Shown piece after piece: positions 15,638 to 22,392 of a stretch of DNA of 31,254 nt. A program made the position numbers and the translations under genes. The notes beneath the pieces are model-generated. The model was not told the DNA's origin. It saw nothing but the letters and a program-made list of their open reading frames with translations, and did no database searches. Within the stretch, counting starts at the first letter, position 1. Each line of letters begins with the position of its first letter. The stretch is from CAZJFH01 sp964545205 (lineage in GTDB: Bacteria; Pseudomonadota; Alphaproteobacteria; Rhodospirillales; Magnetospirillaceae): assembly GCA_964545205.1 (NCBI GenBank), contig CAZJFH010000060.1, forward strand, positions 1-31,254, in the 5' to 3' direction.

Positions 15638-16807
15638 ATGCCGGCGCTGTGCCGGGATTGCGCATTGCCGAGCGAAGACGAGCCGCGGGCCTGCCCGCGC
15701 TGCGGCTCGGCGCGGCTGTTCGCGCATGCCGAGCTGCCGGACCTCGCGATCGCCCACATCGACTGCGACGCCTTCTACGCCGCGGTCGAGAAGCGCGACG
15801 ACCCGACGCTGGCCGACAAGCCGGTTATCGTCGGCCACCCCGGCGGACGCGGCGTCGTCACCACCGCCTGCTACGTCGCGCGGCGATTCGGGCCGCGTTC
15901 GGCGATGCCGATGTTCAAGGCGCTGGAGCTGTGCCCGCACGCCGTGGTGATCCCGCCGAACATGGCCAAGTACAAGCAGGCGAGCGCCGAAATCCGCGCC
16001 CTGCTGCTGCAGGCGACGCCGCTGGTCGAGCCGGTCTCGCTCGACGAGGCCTATCTCGACCTGTCGCCGGGCGTGCGGCTGGTCGAGCGGCCGGCGGCGG
16101 TGCTGCTGGCGCGCCTCGCGCTGGCGATCGAGCGCCGCGTCGGCATAACCGTCTCGATCGGCCTGTCCTACAACAAGTTCCTGGCCAAGATGGCCTCGGA
16201 CCGCGACAAGCCGCGCGGCTTCGCGGCGATCGGCCGCACCGAGGCGCGGGCGCTGCTGGCGCCGCTGCCGGTCACCGCCATCCACGGCATCGGCGCCGCC
16301 ACCGCCCGGCGCATGGCCGAGGCCGGCATCGAGACGGTGGCGCAGCTCCAGGCGCTGCCCGAGGCCGAGATGGTGGCGCGCTGGGGCCGCTTCGGGCGCA
16401 GCCTGGCGCAGCTCGTGCGCGGCGAGGATTCGCGCCGCGTCACCCCGGACCGCCCGGCCAAGAGCGTCTCGGCCGAGACCACCTTCGGCCGCGACCTCGC
16501 CGATTTCGACGGCCTCGCCGAGGAGCTGCGCCGGCAATGCGAGCGCGTGGCGGCGCGGCTGCAGCGCGCCGACCTCGCCGGCCACACGGTGGTGCTCAAG
16601 CTCAAGACCGCCGACTTCCGGGTGCTGACCCGCAACCACCGCCTGGCCAACCCGACCCGGCGCGCCGAGCTCATCCTGCGCCACGGGCTGGAGATGCTGC
16701 GCCGCGAGGCCGACGGCCGCGCCTTCCGCCTGATCGGCATCGGCGTCGCCGACCTGTGCCCCGGCGAGGCCGCCGACCCGCCGGATCTGTTCGCCCGGCT
16801 GGATTGA
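15638..16807 (+). CDS. dinB: DNA polymerase IV (DinB, Y-family) with N-terminal zinc ribbon
   Basis: This 389-residue Y-family translesion polymerase copies past damaged bases. It starts with a probable zinc ribbon of Cys5, Cys8, Cys19 and Cys22 (CRDC…CPRC), which E. coli DinB lacks. The palm follows with IDCDAFYAAVE (catalytic Asp42) and SLDEAYLD (Asp136, Glu137). A helix-hairpin-helix segment (AIHGIGAATARRMAEAGI) comes next, then the little-finger domain (about 275-370). The C-terminal PPDLF resembles a sliding-clamp binding motif. GAGGAGGT at 15625-15632 lies 5 bases before ATG 15638 and fixes the start. I found no alphaproteobacterial LexA box (GTTC-N7-GTTC) in the 72 bp upstream, so SOS control is not supported here. 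Confidence 0.93.
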   Translation: MPALCRDCALPSEDEPRACPRCGSARLFAHAELPDLAIAHIDCDAFYAAVEKRDDPTLADKPVIVGHPGGRGVVTTACYVARRFGPRSAMPMFKALELCPHAVVIPPNMAKYKQASAEIRALLLQATPLVEPVSLDEAYLDLSPGVRLVERPAAVLLARLALAIERRVGITVSIGLSYNKFLAKMASDRDKPRGFAAIGRTEARALLAPLPVTAIHGIGAATARRMAEAGIETVAQLQALPEAEMVARWGRFGRSLAQLVRGEDSRRVTPDRPAKSVSAETTFGRDLADFDGLAEELRRQCERVAARLQRADLAGHTVVLKLKTADFRVLTRNHRLANPTRRAELILRHGLEMLRREADGRAFRLIGIGVADLCPGEAADPPDLFARLD

Positions 16808-16808
16808 C

Positions 16809-18041
16809 TCAGACCACGACCAGCCGCTCGGTCGATTCGTTGTAGCGGATGATCAGGTACCAGGCCGCCAGCAGCGCCGCGAAGGTGGCATAGGTCGGAC
16901 CCCAGCCGCCGAGCATCGCCGGCAGGAACGCCTGGTAGCCGACCATGGTCTCCTCGATCAGGTCGAGATTCATCTCGCGGGTCAGCAGCCCCCACTTGCC
17001 GGCGATCGCGCCGAAGGTGGCGCCGCTCCAGCCGAAGAACGCCGCCGCCACCCACAGCTTCAGATGCCCCTCGCCCATGCGCCACAGCGAGCCGGAGGCG
17101 CAGCCGCCGGCGAAGATCATGCCGATGCCGAAGATGGTGCCGCCCAGCAGCGAGCCGAGCCAGAACGTCGCCGGGATCGCGAGGTAGGGATCGATCAGCT
17201 CCTTGCGGAACAGCAGCGAGGCCAGCGGCATGCCGACGGCGATCGCCAGGATCACCGCCTTGGTCATCTCGCCCTCGCCGGTCATCAGCGGCTCGCGGAC
17301 GACGCGCGAGAAGCACAGCCGCGCCCGGTTGAGCGTGAAGCCCAGGCCGAAGCCGCACAGGACCAGCAGCGCCCGCTGCTCCAGCCCCGGCTCGCCCGAG
17401 AAGGTCCAGCGCACCGACCACAGCAGCACCAGCGCCATCACCACGACGCCGAGCGCCGGATACCAGCGCGTCAACGCCGGCCGGTTGAGAAGCGGCCCCG
17501 GCGCCTGCATGCCCCAGGTCACGTGCTCGAGCGTCCAGGTCAGCATCTTGAGCCCGATCAGCGCGCCCAGAGTCAGCCCGGCCAGCATCGTCCAGCCGGC
17601 GGGCGAGGCGAAGATCATCGGCGTGAAGAAGCCGCCGACGGTGCAGCCGCCGGCCAGCGAGGCGCCGACGCCCATCAGGACGCCGCCCAAGGCGCCCCAG
17701 ACGTATTCGATCCGCGGCGCCCGGTTGAGCGCGAACCGCCGCGACAGCAGCGCCGCGCTGAACGCGCCGATCACCAGGGCGATGTCGGTCAGCGACAGGT
17801 GGTGCATCAGCGGATCGTCCAGCTCGGCCTCGGCGCCGAGCAGGACGTCGAGCCCGATCAGGTGATTGATCCACTGCCCCCACAGCTTCAGCCCGCCGAA
17901 CACGCCCCAGAACAGGCCGTTGACCATCAGGGCCAACACCAGCCCGACGACGACCAGCGCGCCCAGATAGGGCGACCAGTCCTTGACGAAGACCGCATCC
18001 AGGTCCTCGCGCAACCCCGCCGTCCACGATCCCGCCATCAT
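16809..18041 (-). CDS. YeeE/YedE-family sulfur-compound transporter
   Basis: This 410-residue polytopic inner-membrane protein has about ten hydrophobic segments. Two repeated GGC hallmarks are present: LAGGCTVGGFF with Cys133 and FAGGCASGSLWR with Cys314. A third conserved-type cysteine is Cys243 in RARLCFSR. YeeE (TsuA) proteins import thiosulfate through such cysteine-lined paths, so import of thiosulfate or a related sulfur species is likely, though the substrate is inferred. The first ATG at 18041 is only two bases from GGAGG; the second, at 18038, has better spacing. It is the last gene of the seven-gene sulfur operon, 25 bp after the cytochrome gene. No TusA/YeeD partner is fused or adjacent. 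Confidence 0.9.
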   Translation of the reverse strand: MMAGSWTAGLREDLDAVFVKDWSPYLGALVVVGLVLALMVNGLFWGVFGGLKLWGQWINHLIGLDVLLGAEAELDDPLMHHLSLTDIALVIGAFSAALLSRRFALNRAPRIEYVWGALGGVLMGVGASLAGGCTVGGFFTPMIFASPAGWTMLAGLTLGALIGLKMLTWTLEHVTWGMQAPGPLLNRPALTRWYPALGVVVMALVLLWSVRWTFSGEPGLEQRALLVLCGFGLGFTLNRARLCFSRVVREPLMTGEGEMTKAVILAIAVGMPLASLLFRKELIDPYLAIPATFWLGSLLGGTIFGIGMIFAGGCASGSLWRMGEGHLKLWVAAAFFGWSGATFGAIAGKWGLLTREMNLDLIEETMVGYQAFLPAMLGGWGPTYATFAALLAAWYLIIRYNESTERLVVV

Positions 18042-18066
18042 GTCCTCCCGTCGCCGCGCCCGCCGT

Positions 18067-18483
18067 TCACTGGCAGGTCGCGGGCGTGTCCGAATCCTTG
18101 GCGCCGCGGATGAAGAACGCGACCACGTCCGCCATCATTTCGGCGTCGGCGCGGTCGAGGAATTTCGCCGCGGCGGCATTGTCGTTCTTGATCTGCTGCC
18201 TGTAGGCGACGCTGGCGTAGAACTTGACCGAGGCCTCCGAACGGCCGCTTGGGTCGTGGCGGTCGGCGTCGAAATAGGCCTGCCACTCGGCCTTGGTCCG
18301 TTCGTTGGGCGAGATGACGCGGCCGGCCGTGGCCTTGTGGCAGTCGGTGCACACCATCCGGGCGTAGACGCGGCCGACCTTCCAGCCGTCGTCGGCGGCG
18401 AAGGCGCCCGCCCCGGCCCCCACCAGCACCGCCGCCGCCGCGAACGCGGCGGCGGCGGCTCTCATGATCGTCTCGTGCTGCAT
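18067..18483 (-). CDS. Periplasmic monoheme cytochrome c
   Basis: This protein of about 138 residues has a signal peptide (MRAAAAAFAAAAVLVGAGAGAFA) and one heme motif, CTDCH at residues 45-49. Met residues in AEMMADVVAFF are candidates for the sixth heme ligand. It ends with PATCQ, an extra cysteine near the C-terminus. It should carry single electrons in the periplasm, most simply between the octaheme cytochrome or the sulfur chemistry and the respiratory chain. Start choice is open. ATG 18483 gives a typical signal peptide with AGGGA 9 bases upstream. ATG 18492 and ATG 18507 are in frame, and the latter forms an ATGA overlap with the upstream rhodanese stop. Confidence 0.87.
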   Translation of the reverse strand: MQHETIMRAAAAAFAAAAVLVGAGAGAFAADDGWKVGRVYARMVCTDCHKATAGRVISPNERTKAEWQAYFDADRHDPSGRSEASVKFYASVAYRQQIKNDNAAAAKFLDRADAEMMADVVAFFIRGAKDSDTPATCQ

Positions 18484-18503
18484 CTTGGACATTCCCTGGC
18501 GGC

Positions 18504-18926
18504 TCATTTCTTGGCGACGGCGATCACCTGCTCGCCGTCCTTGTAGGTCACCTCGGCGTCGAGGAAGTAAACCTGGACGTCCTCGCGCAGCATCTTCACG
18601 ATGTCGTAGGCCTCGCCGCTGCGGGCGCCGGTGGCGCAGACGAAGACGATCGGCTTGTCGGTCGGCAGATCGGCCAGCTTGTCCTCGATCTCGCCCACCG
18701 GCAGGTTGGTCGCGGTCGGGAAGTGGCCTTTCGCGTACTCCTTGGCGTCGCGCACGTCGATCAGGTAGATGCTGTCCGGCGCGCCGGCCAGCACCTCCTG
18801 GAACGAGGCCACGTCGACGGAGTCGCCGTTGGGGCCGGGCATCAGCTCGATGGCGGCGGCGGCGGTCGACAGCATGGTCGCGAACGCGACCGCGAGGCCG
18901 AAGCGGGTGATGGTCCTGGTGAACAT
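18504..18926 (-). CDS. Periplasmic single-domain rhodanese
   Basis: This 140-residue protein has a signal peptide (residues 1-25, ending in AAAA) and one rhodanese domain. The active-site loop is VCATGARSGEA with Cys97, the classic CxxGxRS pattern of sulfurtransferases, and LIDVRDAKEYAKGHFPTA is the usual upstream motif. It can form a cysteine persulfide and pass sulfane sulfur in the periplasm. GGAGG lies 7 bases before the ATG. The gene is fourth of the four sulfur-carrier genes in the operon, 27 bp after the two-domain rhodanese, and its stop may overlap the start of the cytochrome gene. Confidence 0.92.
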   Translation of the reverse strand: MFTRTITRFGLAVAFATMLSTAAAAIELMPGPNGDSVDVASFQEVLAGAPDSIYLIDVRDAKEYAKGHFPTATNLPVGEIEDKLADLPTDKPIVFVCATGARSGEAYDIVKMLREDVQVYFLDAEVTYKDGEQVIAVAKK

Positions 18927-18953
18927 GGTCTGCCTCCTCTCTTCGGCGGTCGG

Positions 18954-19697
18954 CTAGTTGATGGCCTTGCCGTATTGCTTGGTCCACTCGGGCTCGCCAC
19001 CGGCGAACACCATGACGTTGGTGTAACCGAGCTCGCGCGCCTTGAGCGCCGACTTGCTGCTGAGATCGCACTTCAGGCCGCCGCAGAAGAACACCAGCGG
19101 CGTCGCCTTGTCGGCCGGCAGCTTGTCGGTGAGCTTGTCGAAGAAGGTGTCGGGGATGTTGATGGCGGTCGGGATCGAGCCCTCCTTGAACCGCCGCGTC
19201 GGCCGCGAGTCGATCAGGACGGTGCCGTCCGGCTTGGCGAGCAGCGCCTTGACCCGGGCAGCCGCGATCGAGACCAACTCGCCCCTGGCCTCCCAGTCGG
19301 GCATGCCGGCGGCGTAGACCTTGACGTTGGCGTAGCCCATGGCCTGCGCCTTGAACGCCGATTTGTGGCTCAGCGCGCATTCGAGGCCGCCACAGTAGAA
19401 GATCACCAGGGTGGCCTTGTCCTTGGGCAGCCGGTCGGCGAACTTGTCGAACTGGCTGTCGGGAATGTTGACGGCGCCTGGGATGTGGCCGAGGTCGTAG
19501 CGGCGCTTGGCCGGGCGCGAGTCGACGATCAGCACGTCGTCGCGCACCGGGAGAACCGCGTAGTCCTTGACCCAGTCGTATTCGACGATGTCCGTGAAGC
19601 GCTCGAACGCCGGTTCTTCCGCGGTCTGCGCCGGGGCGGCGCCGGCGGCGAACGCCAGTCCGAGAGCCGCGGTCGCCGCGATGAGGATGGAACGCAT
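18954..19697 (-). CDS. Periplasmic two-domain rhodanese with CGGxxC loops
   Basis: This 247-residue protein has a signal peptide (residues 1-24, cleavage near APAQ-T) and two homologous rhodanese domains (about 40-140 and 145-245). Each carries the same unusual active loop: CGGLECALS with Cys102 and Cys107, and CGGLKCDLS with Cys205 and Cys210. Both domains also have an IVDSRP or LIDSRP strand and a HIPGAVNIPD-like motif. In ordinary two-domain thiosulfate sulfurtransferases only the C-terminal domain is active. Here both appear competent, and each has a second cysteine three residues past the loop glycines. GGAGG lies 7 bases before ATG 19697. It follows soxZ by 29 bp. Persulfide or polysulfide handling is inferred. 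Confidence 0.9.
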   Translation of the reverse strand: MRSILIAATAALGLAFAAGAAPAQTAEEPAFERFTDIVEYDWVKDYAVLPVRDDVLIVDSRPAKRRYDLGHIPGAVNIPDSQFDKFADRLPKDKATLVIFYCGGLECALSHKSAFKAQAMGYANVKVYAAGMPDWEARGELVSIAAARVKALLAKPDGTVLIDSRPTRRFKEGSIPTAINIPDTFFDKLTDKLPADKATPLVFFCGGLKCDLSSKSALKARELGYTNVMVFAGGEPEWTKQYGKAIN

Positions 19698-19726
19698 GGC
19701 CTGCCTCCAATGGTTTCTTGAGCCCG

Positions 19727-20059
19727 TCACACGCCGAGGGCGGTGACCGACGCGGTCTTGACGAAAACGGTGCCGTCGTCCGCGTGCCATTCGAAGCGGA
19801 AGGTGCCGCTCGACGGGACGCGGGCGTGGAAGGCGAGATACGGGTTGGCCGAGACGCCGGAATGGAACTCGGCCCGCAGCACCTGCGCGCCCTCGAAGCT
19901 GCACAGGAACAGGTGGATGCGGTCGCGCGGCACCTCCTTGCCGTCCGGCCCCTTGCGCCAGCCGGTCTCCATCGGATGCCAGGCCTTGGTGCGGATCAGC
20001 ACCACCTCGCCCGGCACCACGGTCTCGGGAAGCTTCACCTGCGGATGTTTCGTGGTCAT
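19727..20059 (-). CDS. soxZ: Thiosulfate-oxidation carrier subunit SoxZ
   Basis: This 110-residue protein has no signal peptide, which is usual because SoxZ is exported with SoxY. The immunoglobulin-like SoxZ fold shows in PGEVVLIRTKAWHPMETGWR, the region RDRIHLFLCSFEGAQVLRAEFHSGVSANPYLAF, and the terminal GTFRFEWHADDGTVF. The NPY.AF.…V…G…F.W.D..G pattern is typical of SoxZ. It forms the SoxYZ heterodimer that carries covalently bound sulfur intermediates in the periplasm. It starts 12 bp after soxY. A cysteine in LFLCSFE is present, but no known function attaches to it. Confidence 0.95.
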   Translation of the reverse strand: MTTKHPQVKLPETVVPGEVVLIRTKAWHPMETGWRKGPDGKEVPRDRIHLFLCSFEGAQVLRAEFHSGVSANPYLAFHARVPSSGTFRFEWHADDGTVFVKTASVTALGV

Positions 20060-20071
20060 GGCGCCCTCCGT

Positions 20072-20545
20072 TCAGCCGCAGCCGCCGCCTTCGCCGACGA
20101 CCTTGCACATCGCCTTGGCGACATGCATCGAGCCGTCGCTCATTTCGGCGACGGCGACGACCACCTGGGTGCGGGCCAGTCGGATGCGGGTGATGATCTC
20201 GGCCTTGCCGGCCAGCGGCGAGAACGCATAGCTCGCCACCTCCGGCACCGTGTTGCGTTCGGCCAGCACGTGCAGCGCGCGGACGTGGTCGGCCTCGGTC
20301 ATCGGGCTGTCCACGGCGACGCGCAGCGGCACGAACCGGCCCTCGTCGGTCAGGGACGGCATCTCGATCGCCATCCTGCCCTTCTGCAGCGGCTTGCCGC
20401 CGGTGATCTCGGCCAGGCGGGCGTCGGCGTCGGCCGGCGCCGCGGCGGCCGGGCCGAACAGCGCCAGCACCGCCAGGGCGCTGCCGCCGGCGGCGACGAC
20501 CTGCCGCCGGCTGAGACGCACTTCGTTGATCTTGTCGATGCGCAT
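20072..20545 (-). CDS. soxY: Thiosulfate-oxidation carrier subunit SoxY
   Basis: This 157-residue protein has a Tat-type signal (LSRRQVVAAGGSALAVLALF, with the twin arginine at 13-14) and the SoxY fold. It ends exactly in GGGCG. The penultimate Cys156 on this flexible arm is the residue that carries thiosulfate-derived sulfur in Sox systems, so the protein looks functional. SoxY pairs with SoxZ, encoded 12 bp downstream, and the pair would be exported folded through Tat. It begins 9 bp after the octaheme cytochrome stop. SoxXA and SoxB, the usual partners, are not encoded in this window. Confidence 0.96.
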   Translation of the reverse strand: MRIDKINEVRLSRRQVVAAGGSALAVLALFGPAAAAPADADARLAEITGGKPLQKGRMAIEMPSLTDEGRFVPLRVAVDSPMTEADHVRALHVLAERNTVPEVASYAFSPLAGKAEIITRIRLARTQVVVAVAEMSDGSMHVAKAMCKVVGEGGGCG

Positions 20546-20554
20546 GGCGTCCTC

Positions 20555-22099
20555 CTAGCGCTTGCGGACATGGACGACGACGCGCAGCAACCCGTGCCCG
20601 GCGGCGCCGAGCAGGGTCAGCCCGGCGGCCGCCCAGCCGATCAGGTCGAGCCAGCCGCCGCCGTCGCGGCCGGGAACGTAGATGCCGGTGACGCCGGCCA
20701 GGCGGCTGTCGCGCGCATGGCATTCCTCGCAGGCCACCGCCTGCTCCTTGGGCGCCACCATGTGGGCGAGCGGCCACGACATGCGGGTCTCGACGAAGCC
20801 GAACTCGCCGCTGTAGGGCAGCTTGGCGGCGGCCATGCCCTTCTCGACCGCCGACGGCCAGTCGAAGGTCGTCCAGTAGCCGTCCTTGCCGGTGGTGTGG
20901 GCGACCGCGAAGGTGTTGTTGACCTTGTCGTAGACCTGCTTGCCGCGCATCGCCTTGACCGGCCACAGCCGCGCCGCGGGGTCGTCGGGACCGCCGGCGA
21001 AGGCATTGATGTCGACGACGCCGTTCGGGTCGATCGGATCGCCGGGCCTGGTGAAGCGCACTTCGCCGTTGATCCACACGTATTCGGGCCGGGCGTTGGC
21101 CTCCCACACGAAGTCGCCCTTCTTCGAGTTGTAGATCTCGTTGCCGAGCGCGTCCTTCTCCGAGACCGGCTTGCCGTCCGGGCCCAGGCGGCCGGCGGTC
21201 GACCAGTCCCACCAGGTCTTGGTGGCGAAGTCGCCGCGGGCGTATTCGGGCACGTGGCAGGTCGCGCAGGCGAGACGGTCGGTGTGGTCGTTCAGCTTGT
21301 CGTTGCCGTCATGCGGGCGCTGGCCGTGGCAGGCCTGGCAGGCGGCGCGGCCCTGGGCGTCGCGGCCGGGCACCGTCACCTTCTCGACCCCGGCGCCGTG
21401 CGGCGCGTAGCGGCTGCCGCCGATGGCGTGGCCGTCGCCGGCATGGCAGGTGGAGCAGGTGAAGTTCAGGCCGTCCTTGTCCATGTGGACGTCGACGAAC
21501 ATGTCCGGCGCGATCAGCGTCGGATCGAGGTCGCCGTGCTTGACCGCCTTGCCGCCGCCGCCGCTGAAGTGGCAGCTGCCGCAGGTGGCGCGGCTGGTCT
21601 TGCCGACCGAGGCGGCGATCTTCTCGAGCCCGCGCTGCTTGCCGGTCTCCAGCACCTTCTTGCTGTAGGTGCCGGTGGTGTCATGGCAGACCAGGCAGTC
21701 GACCGCGGTCTCGTTGGCGAAATCGTAGGCGCCGCCGGTGCCCTTCCAGCCGTAGCCGACATGGCAGTCGGCGCAGGCCTCGAGGTTCGACTGGGCCGAG
21801 GTGCAGAAGTTGTTGACGACATTGAGCTTGCCGAGCTTCTGGCCGGTCTTGGGATTCTCGAAATCCCAGGTCCAGTGCTTGGTGCGATGGATCTGCTTGG
21901 CGGCCTCGGTATGGCAGCCGAGGCAGGCCTTGGTCACCTCGGGACCGGTCTCGAACGGCCCTTCCAGTTGCTTGAATTTCCCGTGATCGGCGGTGCCCGC
22001 GACTGCCGGCGCGCCAAGACACAGCGCCGCCGCGAGCATGATGGCCGAGACGGCGGCGCGCGCCAGCGATGGCGCCGCGCCGAATGAGGTTCTGGTCAT
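20555..22099 (-). CDS. Octaheme c-type cytochrome, tetrathionate reductase (OTR) family
   Basis: This 514-residue exported cytochrome has a signal peptide (residues 1-35) and eight CXXCH motifs starting at 59, 109, 135, 173, 215, 254, 278 and 457. A long heme-free stretch separates the seventh and eighth. A single C-terminal membrane anchor lies at about 484-503, with a basic end (VRKR) facing the cytoplasm. Eight hemes with this spacing fit the octaheme tetrathionate reductase family described from Shewanella. Members of that family reduce tetrathionate, nitrite or hydroxylamine in vitro, so the physiological direction and substrate are open. AGGGGGT lies 7 bases before ATG 22099. It is the first gene of the seven-gene sulfur operon. 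Confidence 0.92.
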   Translation of the reverse strand: MTRTSFGAAPSLARAAVSAIMLAAALCLGAPAVAGTADHGKFKQLEGPFETGPEVTKACLGCHTEAAKQIHRTKHWTWDFENPKTGQKLGKLNVVNNFCTSAQSNLEACADCHVGYGWKGTGGAYDFANETAVDCLVCHDTTGTYSKKVLETGKQRGLEKIAASVGKTSRATCGSCHFSGGGGKAVKHGDLDPTLIAPDMFVDVHMDKDGLNFTCSTCHAGDGHAIGGSRYAPHGAGVEKVTVPGRDAQGRAACQACHGQRPHDGNDKLNDHTDRLACATCHVPEYARGDFATKTWWDWSTAGRLGPDGKPVSEKDALGNEIYNSKKGDFVWEANARPEYVWINGEVRFTRPGDPIDPNGVVDINAFAGGPDDPAARLWPVKAMRGKQVYDKVNNTFAVAHTTGKDGYWTTFDWPSAVEKGMAAAKLPYSGEFGFVETRMSWPLAHMVAPKEQAVACEECHARDSRLAGVTGIYVPGRDGGGWLDLIGWAAAGLTLLGAAGHGLLRVVVHVRKR

Positions 22100-22161
22100 T
22101 GCCGTACCCCCTGCCGCGCTCCCGTCGGGGCCCCGGACGAGCCCCGCTGAGCGAATTCCAA

Positions 22162-22181
22162 TATGAGGACTTTATCATACA
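22162..22181. promoter_or_regulatory. Candidate operator dyad ATATGA-N8-TCATAC
   Basis: Six-base arms ATATGA and TCATAC, with one mismatch between them as complements, are separated by 8 bases. The site sits about 63-82 bp upstream of the octaheme cytochrome start, close to where a repressor or the -10 region could lie. The half-site TCATAC recurs in the dyad at 22317-22336. No regulator gene is adjacent, so the binding protein is unknown. Confidence 0.35.
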
Positions 22182-22238
22182 CATAGACAATCAGCAATGC
22201 AGACAGAGAATTCCTGGCCGTCGTCAATGACATTTGCT

Positions 22239-22258
22239 GTAGTCAATAAATACTACAT
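22239..22258. promoter_or_regulatory. Candidate operator dyad TGTAGT-N8-ACTACA
   Basis: This is a perfect six-base inverted repeat, TGTAGT and ACTACA, with an 8-base A+T-rich spacer (CAATAAAT). The size and layout fit a dimeric helix-turn-helix regulator. It lies about 140-160 bp upstream of the octaheme cytochrome gene. Confidence 0.4.
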
Positions 22259-22316
22259 AGTCGGACGGCGGCCGGACTATCCCATTCATTCTTTGATATC
22301 TGTCGACGCCACTTCC

Positions 22317-22336
22317 TCTCATACCAAAGTATGAGA
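22317..22336. promoter_or_regulatory. Candidate operator dyad TCTCATAC-N4-GTATGAGA
   Basis: Perfect eight-base arms flank a CAAA spacer, the strongest dyad in this gap. It lies 57-76 bp upstream of the hydrolase ATG at 22393 and about 220 bp from the octaheme cytochrome start. It could serve either gene. No T-run follows on either side, so a terminator is unlikely. Confidence 0.4.
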
Positions 22337-22392
22337 AGTGCGGCCCAGCCTCCCCGCCAGCTTCCGGGACGGGCGCGGATCGGCTAGGCTCC

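Larger units (their letters stand above)
22100..22392. promoter_or_regulatory. A+T-rich upstream region of the sulfur operon with three dyads
   Basis: The 293-bp gap between the divergent octaheme cytochrome and a hydrolase gene holds no credible gene. By my count 22191-22260 is about 40% G+C, far below the coding DNA around it. Three separate 20-bp dyad symmetries lie in it (22162-22181, 22239-22258, 22317-22336). TTGACT and TTGACG hexamers face the cytochrome gene on the minus strand (complements of 22243-22248 and 22223-22228), but I could not match either to a good -10. It most likely holds the operon promoter and operators. Confidence 0.6.

Noticed and set aside
19718..22087. 789-codon plus-strand frame opposite the octaheme cytochrome and soxYZ
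   Set aside because: It is antisense to genes with intact heme motifs and the SoxY terminus. Its Val/Gly/Ala/His-rich composition has no domain features.
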